A stretch of 5,968 nucleotides of DNA from positions 1 through 5,968 of the forward strand of contig JASLES010000103.1 in assembly GCA_030151005.1 (NCBI GenBank). The letters run 5' to 3'. The position numbers and the translations under genes were made by a program. Each line of letters starts with the position of its first letter. The stretch's first letter is position 1. This document shows, in pieces, positions 1 to 5,695 of this stretch. Below the pieces are notes generated by a model. It was not told where the DNA came from. It did not search any database and worked only from the letters and a program-made list of their open reading frames with translations. This stretch comes from Silvimonas sp. (lineage in GTDB: Bacteria > Pseudomonadota > Gammaproteobacteria > Burkholderiales > Chitinibacteraceae).

Positions 1-1971
1 GAAATTTCCCCGGCCATGCGGCAGGCGCTGGTGGTTTCGGAAGACCGTAATTTTTACAGCCACAGTGGTGTGGACTGGTCTGCCGTGGCCGCAGCCAGTT
101 GGGGCAATGTGTGGAACAAGCGCACGCGCGGTGCCTCTACCCTGACCATGCAACTGGTGGGCTTGCTGGATGACGACCTCAAACGGAGCAATCAAGGGCG
201 CTCGCTAAGCCAGAAAGTACAACAAGGCTGGTCCGCAGAATGGCTGGAACGCCGCTGGACCAAGGCCCAGATTCTGGAGGCGTATCTCAATCTGGTCGGG
301 TTTCGTGGGGAGATCGTCGGGCTGGATGCGTTGAGCGCATCACTGTTTGATAAAGCCCCATCCGGCCTGGATGCTCATGAGTCCGCCATTGCGGTGGCGT
401 TATTGCGCGCGCCCAATGCCGCACCGGATAAGGTGGGTTTGCGTGCTTGCGGCATCCTCAGGGATATGGGCAGAACGGCCGATTGCGACCAGTTGCGGGT
501 AGAAGCGCAAATTGCGCTGGCCCGCCACGGCAACGGCTATCAGCAAGATGAGCAACTGGCCCCGCACTTTGCCCGCAAATTGCTGGCGCGCGCCCCGCTG
601 CCAGCGGGCACGGTGGTCCGCACCACGCTGGATGCCGATCTACAGCGCTTTGCCACCCTGACTCTGCGTCGCCAATTGGCGGAGCTACGCCAGCGCAATG
701 TAGAAGACGGCGCGCTGGTGGTGCTGGACAACCGCAGTGGTGACATTCTGGCCTGGGTGGGCTCGAGCGGGGATTTGTCGCGTGCCGGGGAGGTCGACGG
801 AGTGACCGCATTGCGTCAGGCGGGCTCCACTCTCAAGCCATTTCTTTACCAACTGGCGTTGCAGGGCCACTGGCTGACCGCCGCTTCGTTGCTCAACGAC
901 AGCCCGCTGGATCTGAACACCACTAGTGGCCTGTATGCGCCGCAAAACTACGATAAGGATTTCAAAGGCCCGGTCTCGGTGCGTACAGCGCTGGCCTCCT
1001 CACTGAATACACCGGCTGTGCGGACGATTGAAATGGTGACGCCGGCACGATTGCGTGAGCGCTTGTATGCATTGGGCATGACCAGCTTGAATGAGGCCGG
1101 CGACTACTATGGCTACAGTCTGGCACTGGGCGCGGCGGACGTGCGGTTGCTTGATCTGGCCAACGCCTATCGTACGCTGGCCACCGGTGGCACACAGAAC
1201 CCCCTGCGCTGGCTGGATAAAGACCCCAAGCCTGCCGGCCAGCGTCTGCTGGACGAACAAAGCAGCTTCATCATCAGCGACATTCTGTCTGACCGTACCG
1301 CCCGCGCGCGTACGTTTGGTCTGGAAAGCGCGCTGGCAACACGTTTCTGGACAGCGGTGAAAACCGGCACCAGCAAAGATATGCGTGATAACTGGGCAGT
1401 GGGTTACTCACAGCGGTACACGGTGGCGACCTGGGTGGGCAACGCCAGTGGCGCGCCGATGTGGGATGTCTCTGGCATGCATGGTGCCGCGCCGGTGTGG
1501 CTGGCGGTCATGAACCAGTTGCATGCGGGAACGCCATCGCTGGCACCCAAGCCACCGGCGGGCATCCAGATGCAGCAAATCCGGTTTGAAGACAACATTG
1601 AAGCCAGCCGCCGGGAGTACTTTTTGCCGGGTACGGCGCGGGAGGAGATTTATCTGGCTCGGGACGATGCGCGTGACCGGCCGGCAGGAATCTCCTACCC
1701 CGTAGAAGGTGCCATTTTTGCGCTGGACCCGGATATTCCTCCGGCCAATCAGCGCATTGTGTTCCGCGCCAACGGCACCTTGCGCCCTCAATGGTGGCTC
1801 AACGGCAAGCTGTTAGGGCGCGGGCAGACGCTGGCCTGGTTCCCTATGCCGGGACGCCATGTGCTGGAGTTACGCGACAACACGCGTGCCGTGGAACAGG
1901 TGCATTTTGAGGTACGGGGCGCATTCTTGCGGCAGACGCCCTCAGGCAAAGCGGCTAACAAGAAAACATAA
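1..1971 (+). CDS. pbpC: Penicillin-binding protein 1C (class A bifunctional PBP), 5'-truncated by window edge
   Basis: The product polymerises lipid II into glycan strands and cross-links the peptides, acting at the periplasmic face of the inner membrane. The frame is open from base 1, so the ATG at 16 is internal: it falls inside the glycosyltransferase domain. Numbering from the first visible codon, GT51 motif 1 (EDRNFYSHSGVD) places the catalytic Glu at residue 14. GT51 motif 2 is GASTLTMQ (about 44-51), in the PBP1C-style form, and ERRWTKAQILEAYLN follows (about 83-97). The transpeptidase domain carries the SxxK motif STLK (276-279, nucleophile Ser276), SLN (334-336) and KTGTS (454-458). 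Residues about 563-639 resemble the BiPBP_C domain that ends PBP1C proteins. About 656 residues are visible against roughly 770 in E. coli PbpC, so the short tail, membrane anchor and start of GT51 are missing. All visible catalytic motifs are intact. In many genomes pbpC follows an alpha-2-macroglobulin gene, but that side lies outside the window. The stop TAA is also the first three bases of a hairpin. Confidence 0.95.
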   Translation, partial: EISPAMRQALVVSEDRNFYSHSGVDWSAVAAASWGNVWNKRTRGASTLTMQLVGLLDDDLKRSNQGRSLSQKVQQGWSAEWLERRWTKAQILEAYLNLVGFRGEIVGLDALSASLFDKAPSGLDAHESAIAVALLRAPNAAPDKVGLRACGILRDMGRTADCDQLRVEAQIALARHGNGYQQDEQLAPHFARKLLARAPLPAGTVVRTTLDADLQRFATLTLRRQLAELRQRNVEDGALVVLDNRSGDILAWVGSSGDLSRAGEVDGVTALRQAGSTLKPFLYQLALQGHWLTAASLLNDSPLDLNTTSGLYAPQNYDKDFKGPVSVRTALASSLNTPAVRTIEMVTPARLRERLYALGMTSLNEAGDYYGYSLALGAADVRLLDLANAYRTLATGGTQNPLRWLDKDPKPAGQRLLDEQSSFIISDILSDRTARARTFGLESALATRFWTAVKTGTSKDMRDNWAVGYSQRYTVATWVGNASGAPMWDVSGMHGAAPVWLAVMNQLHAGTPSLAPKPPAGIQMQQIRFEDNIEASRREYFLPGTAREEIYLARDDARDRPAGISYPVEGAIFALDPDIPPANQRIVFRANGTLRPQWWLNGKLLGRGQTLAWFPMPGRHVLELRDNTRAVEQVHFEVRGAFLRQTPSGKAANKKT

Positions 1972-1994
1972 AGGCCACCCGCAGGTCGCCTTTA
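1969..1994. terminator. Hairpin shared by convergent pbpC and small-peptide gene; probable terminator
   Basis: TAAAGGC (1969-1975) pairs perfectly with GCCTTTA (1988-1994). After one C-C mismatch, ACC (1977-1979) pairs with GGT (1984-1986) around a CGCA loop. Read on the minus strand, the stem is followed by a U-rich stretch (TTTATGTTTTCTT) that lies within the end of pbpC, which suits an intrinsic terminator for leftward transcription. Read on the plus strand, only TTTA precedes GC-containing sequence, so it is weaker for pbpC. The pbpC stop codon is the first three bases of the stem. Termination in either direction is inferred from structure only. Confidence 0.6.
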
Positions 1995-1999
1995 TGCAT

Positions 2000-2034
2000 G
2001 CCGGGTAGCGCCCGGTCTGTTGAGCGGGTGCCCG
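2000..2034. repeat. Two small GC-rich inverted repeats between convergent genes
   Basis: CCGGG (2001-2005) and CCCGG (2011-2015) flank TAGCG, and a G-T pair at 2000/2016 extends the stem. Next to it, CGGG (2025-2028) and CCCG (2031-2034) are separated by only two bases, too tight for the full stem to form. On the minus strand these lie between the small-peptide stop codon and the hairpin at 1969-1994, so they would be in that transcript's 3' untranslated region. They might protect the 3' end or have no function. There is no U-tract, so I do not call them terminators. Confidence 0.35.
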
Positions 2035-2038
2035 ACCC

Positions 2039-2188
2039 TTAATGGCCAGTACTGGATGCAATATTGTGTGGCGGTGGAAAGGCACCGTTGTTGGCGCCCA
2101 TATTGCCACCCATATTGCCGCCGTTTGCCAGGGCAGCGCCGGTCAGCGCGCCCGCCAGTACCGCAATGAAAAGCAGTGAGCGAATCAT
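2039..2188 (-). CDS. Small exported peptide, 49 aa, Asn/Gly-rich mature region, function unknown
   Basis: The gene reads leftward from ATG (2188-2186) to TAA (2041-2039). An AGGAG Shine-Dalgarno sits six bases before the ATG, and an in-frame TAG (2200-2198) lies immediately upstream, so no longer start in this frame is possible. Residues 1-21 form a clear Sec signal peptide: MIRS, then a hydrophobic stretch of Leu, Ile, Val and Ala, then an ALA cleavage site before Asn22. There is no twin arginine and no lipobox Cys. The predicted 28-residue mature peptide starts with two GGNM units and GANN, continues with FPPPHN, and ends in a Ser/Thr patch (ASSTGH). It contains no Cys. I do not recognise the family. 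It lies past the pglL terminator, so it probably has its own promoter, but I find no convincing -35/-10 pair. The hairpin at 1969-1994 could end its transcript. Signal peptide, ribosome site and stop placement together make it a likely real gene; the role is unknown. Confidence 0.72.
   Translation of the reverse strand: MIRSLLFIAVLAGALTGAALANGGNMGGNMGANNGAFPPPHNIASSTGH
2097..2119. repeat. Two tandem copies of an 11-base unit inside the small-peptide gene
   Basis: CCCATATTGCC occurs at 2097-2107 and again at 2109-2119, giving a 12-base period. On the minus strand this encodes two successive Gly-Asn-Met-Gly units in the mature region of the small peptide. The period is a multiple of three, so gain or loss of a unit would keep the reading frame. 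A more degenerate third unit (GANN) follows on the protein side. Confidence 0.8.
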
Positions 2189-2193
2189 GATGT

Positions 2194-2199
2194 TCTCCT
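2194..2199 (-). promoter_or_regulatory. Ribosome binding site of the small-peptide gene
   Basis: Read on the minus strand, AGGAG lies within TAGGAGAAC, six bases before the ATG at 2188-2186. The TAG formed just here is in frame with the gene, so this site fixes the start codon. It is the best Shine-Dalgarno match in the minus-strand part of the window. Confidence 0.75.
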
Positions 2200-2287
2200 A
2201 TGAACAAGCCAGCAGGCTCCTTCAGATGTACGCCCCCAGACGGCACCCGGATGCATTCATGCCTGCCCAGGGCTGACGGACGGCATG

Positions 2288-2314
2288 AAAAAAGCCGGCA
2301 ATAGCCGGCTTTTT
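2288..2314. terminator. Strong bidirectional intrinsic terminator after pglL
   Basis: AAAAAGCCGGC (2289-2299) and GCCGGCTTTTT (2304-2314) form a perfect 11-bp stem around an AATA loop. Its GC core is GCCGGC, with A/T tracts on both sides. On the minus strand the GC stem is followed by six T residues, 26 bases past the pglL stop codon, as expected for the end of the tat-pglL transcript. The symmetry would also let it stop rightward transcription that reads through from pbpC. Confidence 0.93.
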
Positions 2315-2339
2315 CTGAGGTGGTGATGACCTGTCAGGA

Positions 2340-4109
2340 TCAGTCGTCACTGTTGTCATCATCAGGGTTGTACGGCTGCTTGCCGTACATTTTTTCGCCG
2401 GCTTCCACGTCGACCAGCAGGGCCTGTACGGCGGGCTCATTCGGGAAACGTTCGATCTCATGACGGTAATAACCCAGACTATCCGGGAAAGAGTAAACCG
2501 CCTCACGCATGCGCTGGTGCGCCATACCCTGATCGCCCATCAACGCGCGCATGATGGACTCATCGGACAACTGACCCGGATAAGGGTGCAGGCGATCGAG
2601 CTGCGAGACAATCGCCATTTTCCAGCCCATATCTGAACGGTTGGCGACCACAAAGTTGGACAGGCCAAATTCCGCAAAATAATCCAGGAACGGGTTCTTG
2701 CGCATGTCTTCCAGAATGTGGATCCGGCGCTCGTTTTCCTTGACCCGGGCTGTGTTATCCATGATCGGATAAATCTGCAGGTAGTACACCAGCCCGGCAA
2801 TCCCCAGTCCCAGCGCAAGCAGCCCGGTCAAGAGCCCGCCCAGGCGGGTTTGCAGCGAGGACAAACCGTTGCCGGGCGTGCCGTCGTACATCATGAACAG
2901 CATTAACGCAAAAGGCCCCAGGAAGTGGAAATACCACAGCGGGTACTCCACCAGGCTGTGCAGGATGGACACCAGCACAAGGGCAGCACCGAATACCGCC
3001 ACCGGATCATGCCGCCGCCGCCACAGCGCAATAAAGGCGATCAGGATTGGCACCACGATGACACCCGCGCCGACGATGCCGGTTTCGGCCATCAGGTTCA
3101 AGAGCGAGTTATGGCAGTGCGTGAACAACACCGGTTCGACCACTTTGGCAAACTCGGGCATGACTTGCAGGCGTACGCTTTCAGCCCCGTAACCGCCCCA
3201 GCCGATCCCCAGCAGCGGGTGCTCGCGGAACACAATCAGCGCTTTCTGCCATTCCACCAGGCGACGCGCGCCGTTGGAGTCGAGGCGATCCAGCCCGGTC
3301 GGCACTTCGTTCTTGGCATGCAGCGAGGCCTGTGCCAGATGGTTGATCACGGGTGCAACAAATTGCATTGCCAGGATCAGGACGGCCGCACCAAACAACA
3401 AGGTGGCAAAACGACGGTTATCCCCACGGGTACTGAAGAACAGAATGCCGCCAAATACCAGCCATGCACCGGCGTATAGGAAGATGGAGCGTGAACCGCA
3501 CCAGGCCATCGACAACGTCAGCCAGATCGCCAGCACCCAGAATGCCCAGCCTTGCAGCCGGCGGTGCGCGCCCAGCCATGCGGCGGCAGCCAGGCCCCAG
3601 GCCAGGTAGTGGCCGTACATGTTTTTCTGGCCGATATTGCCAAACACAAGGCCATTGCCGGTCTGCTGGACGTGAATGATCTGCGGAATCGACAAGCCAG
3701 TGTTGAACAGCGCGCCAATCAACAGGCCCCAGGCCAAGGCCACAGCCAAAGGCTCCAGACCATGCTCATCACGCGCCAGCGAAAGGCTCCACACCACCAG
3801 TGCAGCACCAATCATGTAGCTCATAGGGATGGTGCGCTCGGACCAGTAGATCACTGGCATGGTCACGATCTGAACCGCCAGCACTGCCGCAAGTGCCAGC
3901 CACGGCCAGCTCATCAAGGGCGGGCCGGAACGGCGGTTGCTGGTAGGCAGCGTGGCCGCTGCCATGACGATCAGTGCGCAAAAACCGTAAGCAGCCAACT
4001 CGGACGGGAAGACCGGGTTGGGCGGATAACGGAAGGGGATGGCGCAGGGCACGCAGGCCAGCAGGAACAGCAAGGCCTGGTAAATACGAAGTGAAGGATG
4101 CGTTTTCAT
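2340..4109 (-). CDS. pglL: PglL-family protein O-oligosaccharyltransferase (Wzy/WaaL-like ligase)
   Basis: A polytopic inner-membrane protein of 589 aa, predicted to transfer a glycan from a lipid carrier to Ser/Thr of periplasmic proteins. About twelve hydrophobic segments are visible between residues 10 and 445. The N-terminal PFRYPPNPVFPSELAA (25-40) resembles the PglL_A opening. FGNIGQKNMYGHYLAWGL (156-173), WCGSRS (203-208), the region around HPLLGIGWGGYG (297-308, in a large loop) and HCHNSLLNLMAETG (331-344) match the Wzy_C fold. HSLVEYPLWYFHFL (384-397) is a PglL hallmark. Residues about 450-575 form a soluble Wzy_C_2-like tail ending in an acidic NPDDDNSDD. The frame is open to an ATG at 4169, but the ATG at 4109 is preferred: it overlaps the tatC stop as ATGA and precedes a typical charged-then-hydrophobic N-terminus. 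The Shine-Dalgarno is poor (AAGAA), suggesting translational coupling to tatC. Alternative readings are O-antigen ligase or Wzy polymerase; the PglL_A-like start and EYPLWY favour PglL. Its substrate is unknown. Confidence 0.85.
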   Translation of the reverse strand: MKTHPSLRIYQALLFLLACVPCAIPFRYPPNPVFPSELAAYGFCALIVMAAATLPTSNRRSGPPLMSWPWLALAAVLAVQIVTMPVIYWSERTIPMSYMIGAALVVWSLSLARDEHGLEPLAVALAWGLLIGALFNTGLSIPQIIHVQQTGNGLVFGNIGQKNMYGHYLAWGLAAAAWLGAHRRLQGWAFWVLAIWLTLSMAWCGSRSIFLYAGAWLVFGGILFFSTRGDNRRFATLLFGAAVLILAMQFVAPVINHLAQASLHAKNEVPTGLDRLDSNGARRLVEWQKALIVFREHPLLGIGWGGYGAESVRLQVMPEFAKVVEPVLFTHCHNSLLNLMAETGIVGAGVIVVPILIAFIALWRRRHDPVAVFGAALVLVSILHSLVEYPLWYFHFLGPFALMLFMMYDGTPGNGLSSLQTRLGGLLTGLLALGLGIAGLVYYLQIYPIMDNTARVKENERRIHILEDMRKNPFLDYFAEFGLSNFVVANRSDMGWKMAIVSQLDRLHPYPGQLSDESIMRALMGDQGMAHQRMREAVYSFPDSLGYYRHEIERFPNEPAVQALLVDVEAGEKMYGKQPYNPDDDNSDD

Positions 4110-4852
4110 TGTTCTTGCGTGTGGGTTTGAGTGGAAGCGCGGCGTCCGGTCCAGCGGGCGACGACGCAACCGGCTTCATACAAAAGCCAGAGTGGAACGG
4201 CAAGCAGGCATTGCGAGAGCGGATCGGGCGGTGTGACCACGGCGGCCACGATAAAAGAACCGACGATCACATACGGTCGCCAACTGACCAGTTTTTCAAC
4301 AGTAACCACGCCAATGTGAACCAGCAGCACGATCGCCACCGGCACTTCAAAGGTGATCCCGAAAGAGATGAACAGCCCCAATACAAAGGAGAGGTACTGT
4401 TCAGAGTCTGGCAGCCATTGCATGGAACTGGGCACATGCGAGGCCACAAAGGCAAAAACCGTCTTGAACACAAAGAAATACGCAAACGACATGCCCAGCA
4501 GGAACAGCAGGGTGGAAGACACCACCAGCGGCAGGATCATGCGTTTTTCATGGACATACAGCCCCGGTGCCACAAAGGCCCAGACCTGGTAAAGCGTATG
4601 CGGCATGGTCACAATGACTGCGGTCAGCGCCACAATCTTGACCTGCAGCAGGAACGGCGACGCAATGCCGATAGAGACCAGCTTTTGGCCAGGCAATACC
4701 GCAGTCAGCGGTGCGACCAGGAAGTCATACAACTGCTGGGAGAAGTAAAAACAGATAGCGAAGGCAATGAAGAACACCACGGCGCTGCGCACAATGCGGG
4801 CGCGCAACTCGATCAGGTGCACCAGCAGGGGCTGAAAATTATCCTCAATCAT
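4106..4852 (-). CDS. tatC: Sec-independent protein translocase subunit TatC
   Basis: TatC is the core membrane subunit of the twin-arginine translocase. With TatB it binds RR signal peptides and then recruits TatA to move folded proteins across the inner membrane. The 248 aa is close to the usual length, with six hydrophobic segments. Key family residues are present: HLIELR (12-17, same spacing as E. coli), SPFLLQVK (65-72), the loop FVAPGLYVHEKR (93-104) with signal-recognition Glu102, FGITFE (164-169) with a Glu in TM4, and TPPDPLSQ (207-214) with Asp210 before the last helices. The ATG lies three bases past the tatB stop. I see no clear Shine-Dalgarno, so coupled translation from tatB is likely. 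Its TGA overlaps the ATG of pglL. The polar tail, rich in Thr, Gln and Ser, is probably cytoplasmic. Confidence 0.98.
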   Translation of the reverse strand: MIEDNFQPLLVHLIELRARIVRSAVVFFIAFAICFYFSQQLYDFLVAPLTAVLPGQKLVSIGIASPFLLQVKIVALTAVIVTMPHTLYQVWAFVAPGLYVHEKRMILPLVVSSTLLFLLGMSFAYFFVFKTVFAFVASHVPSSMQWLPDSEQYLSFVLGLFISFGITFEVPVAIVLLVHIGVVTVEKLVSWRPYVIVGSFIVAAVVTPPDPLSQCLLAVPLWLLYEAGCVVARWTGRRASTQTHTQEQ

Positions 4853-4855
4853 GGA

Positions 4856-5377
4856 TCAGCGACGATCACGCGCCGGCGGAACCGGAGCGCTTGGGGTAGC
4901 GGTTTCAAACAGATCCAGCTGGCGCTCGTCATGTGCCGGGGGGCTGGCTTGAGCAGGCGCGTGGCTGACAATGGGCGCTGCGGCGGGGGCGGGCTGCAAG
5001 GCCTGATCGGCGGCGGTCAGCGTAAATTGATCCGGTTCCGGCAAGGTGGTTGCGGGTGGGTCTACCGGCGTGTTCATGGCCACAGGTGCGGACACTTCAG
5101 CCGGACCAGCCAGTAGCGCTGCTTTGGCATCCGCCAGTGGCTGGTGGATGGTATTGCGCAAATCGCTGCCTTGCGCCCGCATCTCTGCTTCCAGCTTTGC
5201 CAGTTCGGTCTGCGAGATTTCGCGATCCAGATCGGCTTTCACGCTGGCGGCAAAACGCTGGGCGCGCCCCACCAGCAAACCTAGCGTACGCGCTACCTTG
5301 GGTAGCCGTTCCGGCCCGATCACCACGAGGGCAACCGCGCCAATGACGGCCATTTCACCCAGACTGATATCAAACAC
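4856..5377 (-). CDS. tatB: Sec-independent protein translocase subunit TatB
   Basis: TatB is the partner of TatC in the receptor complex of the twin-arginine pathway. The 173-aa protein opens with MFDISLGE, the family signature, including the conserved membrane Glu8. One transmembrane helix follows (about 4-20), then the Gly21-Pro22 hinge, ERLPKVARTLG and an amphipathic helix (about 23-50). From about 95 onward the tail is Pro/Ala-rich, low in complexity and probably disordered, as is common for TatB. The start codon is GTG (5377-5375), chosen because it gives the exact conserved N-terminus. The ribosome site is modest (AAGG about 14 bases upstream, or GGAT nearer). It starts 25 bases after the tatA stop and ends three bases before tatC. 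The MFD start and Glu8 distinguish it from TatA. Confidence 0.96.
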   Translation of the reverse strand: MFDISLGEMAVIGAVALVVIGPERLPKVARTLGLLVGRAQRFAASVKADLDREISQTELAKLEAEMRAQGSDLRNTIHQPLADAKAALLAGPAEVSAPVAMNTPVDPPATTLPEPDQFTLTAADQALQPAPAAAPIVSHAPAQASPPAHDERQLDLFETATPSAPVPPARDRR

Positions 5378-5402
5378 TGCCCGTATCCGCCTTGTGATCC
5401 GG

Positions 5403-5612
5403 TCAGCGCTTGTCGCGCTCGGCGGTGTCGATTACACGTGGGGTGTCGACGTGGTTGTCGGCGGGTTTTTCACCTTCACCATTTACGCCTTCCTTGAAGC
5501 CGCGCACGGCGGAGCCAAGGTCCTTGCCCACATTGCCAAGTTTCTTGGTGCCAAACACCAGAACGATGATCACCAACACGATCAGCCAATGCCAAATGCT
5601 AAGCGAACCCAT
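5403..5612 (-). CDS. tatA: Sec-independent protein translocase subunit TatA
   Basis: TatA is the pore-forming or membrane-thinning component, which oligomerises at the TatBC-substrate complex. The 69 aa matches the usual small size. The protein has a short N-terminus (MGSLSIWHW), a single transmembrane helix (about 5-20), the Phe20-Gly21 hinge in FGTKKL, and an amphipathic helix containing RGFKEGV (37-43, with the conserved Phe39). The remaining tail is charged. It lacks the MFD start and Glu8 of TatB. The ATG is preceded by GGGAG with a nine-base spacer. It is the first gene of the tatABC block and lies 83 bases beyond the HIT gene. Confidence 0.97.
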   Translation of the reverse strand: MGSLSIWHWLIVLVIIVLVFGTKKLGNVGKDLGSAVRGFKEGVNGEGEKPADNHVDTPRVIDTAERDKR

Positions 5613-5621
5613 TGCGTTGTA

Positions 5622-5640
5622 CTCCCGGCGCCGCGCGCCG
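5622..5640 (-). promoter_or_regulatory. tatA ribosome binding site abutting a perfect GC-only hairpin
   Basis: CGGCGC (5626-5631) and GCGCCG (5635-5640) form a perfect 6-bp, all-GC inverted repeat with a three-base loop. On the minus-strand mRNA the last stem base is also the first G of the GGGAG Shine-Dalgarno (5626-5622). A stable stem here would touch the ribosome site and could limit tatA initiation or act as an RNA stability element. The inverted repeat is directly visible; regulatory function is inferred. Confidence 0.45.
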
Positions 5641-5655
5641 CAGGTTGAACCGGAT

Positions 5656-5678
5656 AAACCCCGACAGATCAGGGGTTT
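5656..5678 (-). terminator. Hairpin after hinT; weak terminator or attenuator
   Basis: AAACCCC (5656-5662) pairs with GGGGTTT (5672-5678) around a nine-base loop, in which GA/TC may add two more pairs. It begins 17 bases beyond the hinT stop on the minus strand and ends about 43 bases before tatA. Only three U residues follow the GC stem before ATCC, so full termination is doubtful. Partial termination, or an mRNA processing point separating hinT from tatABC, is plausible. Confidence 0.5.
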
Positions 5679-5695
5679 GATGCTTTACACGTTGA

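Noticed and set aside
16..18. ATG at 16 as the start of pbpC
   Set aside because: It lies inside the glycosyltransferase domain just before the catalytic EDRNFYSH motif, and the frame is open to base 1, so the true start is outside the window.
27..34. GCTGGTGG, matching the E. coli Chi sequence (also near 713)
   Set aside because: Chi is lineage-specific, and the octamer arises easily from Leu-Val codons in GC-rich coding sequence; no functional inference is warranted.
1992..2246. 84-codon minus-strand frame starting at a GTG and covering the small-peptide gene
   Set aside because: It has no ribosome site at its GTG, lacks a coherent signal peptide and runs into the terminator hairpin. The overlapping 49-aa frame has all of the expected signals.
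2064..2276. 70-codon plus-strand frame in the intergenic region
   Set aside because: Antisense to the small-peptide gene; the hydrophobic run is the reverse reading of its signal peptide, and there is no good ribosome site.
2200..2287. Possible promoter for the small-peptide gene
   Set aside because: TACATC-like and TTGTTC-like hexamers exist on the minus strand but none forms a -35/-10 pair with proper spacing, so no promoter is called.
2925..3479. 184-codon plus-strand open frame inside pglL
   Set aside because: Antisense shadow of pglL with unnatural His/Gln/Arg-rich composition and no family resemblance.
3552..4094. 180-codon plus-strand open frame inside pglL
   Set aside because: Another antisense shadow of pglL with the same His/Gln/Arg-rich composition; no recognisable motif.
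4110..4169. Upstream ATG extending pglL by 20 residues
   Set aside because: It would overlap tatC by 64 bases and add an Arg/Pro/His-rich segment unlike PglL N-termini. The ATGA overlap at 4109 is a standard coupled start.
3974..5116. 380-codon plus-strand open frame antisense to pglL, tatC and tatB
   Set aside because: It lies opposite three convincing genes. Its translation is dominated by His, Arg, Gln and Gly, with no domain or membrane logic, as expected from the antisense frame of GC-biased coding DNA.
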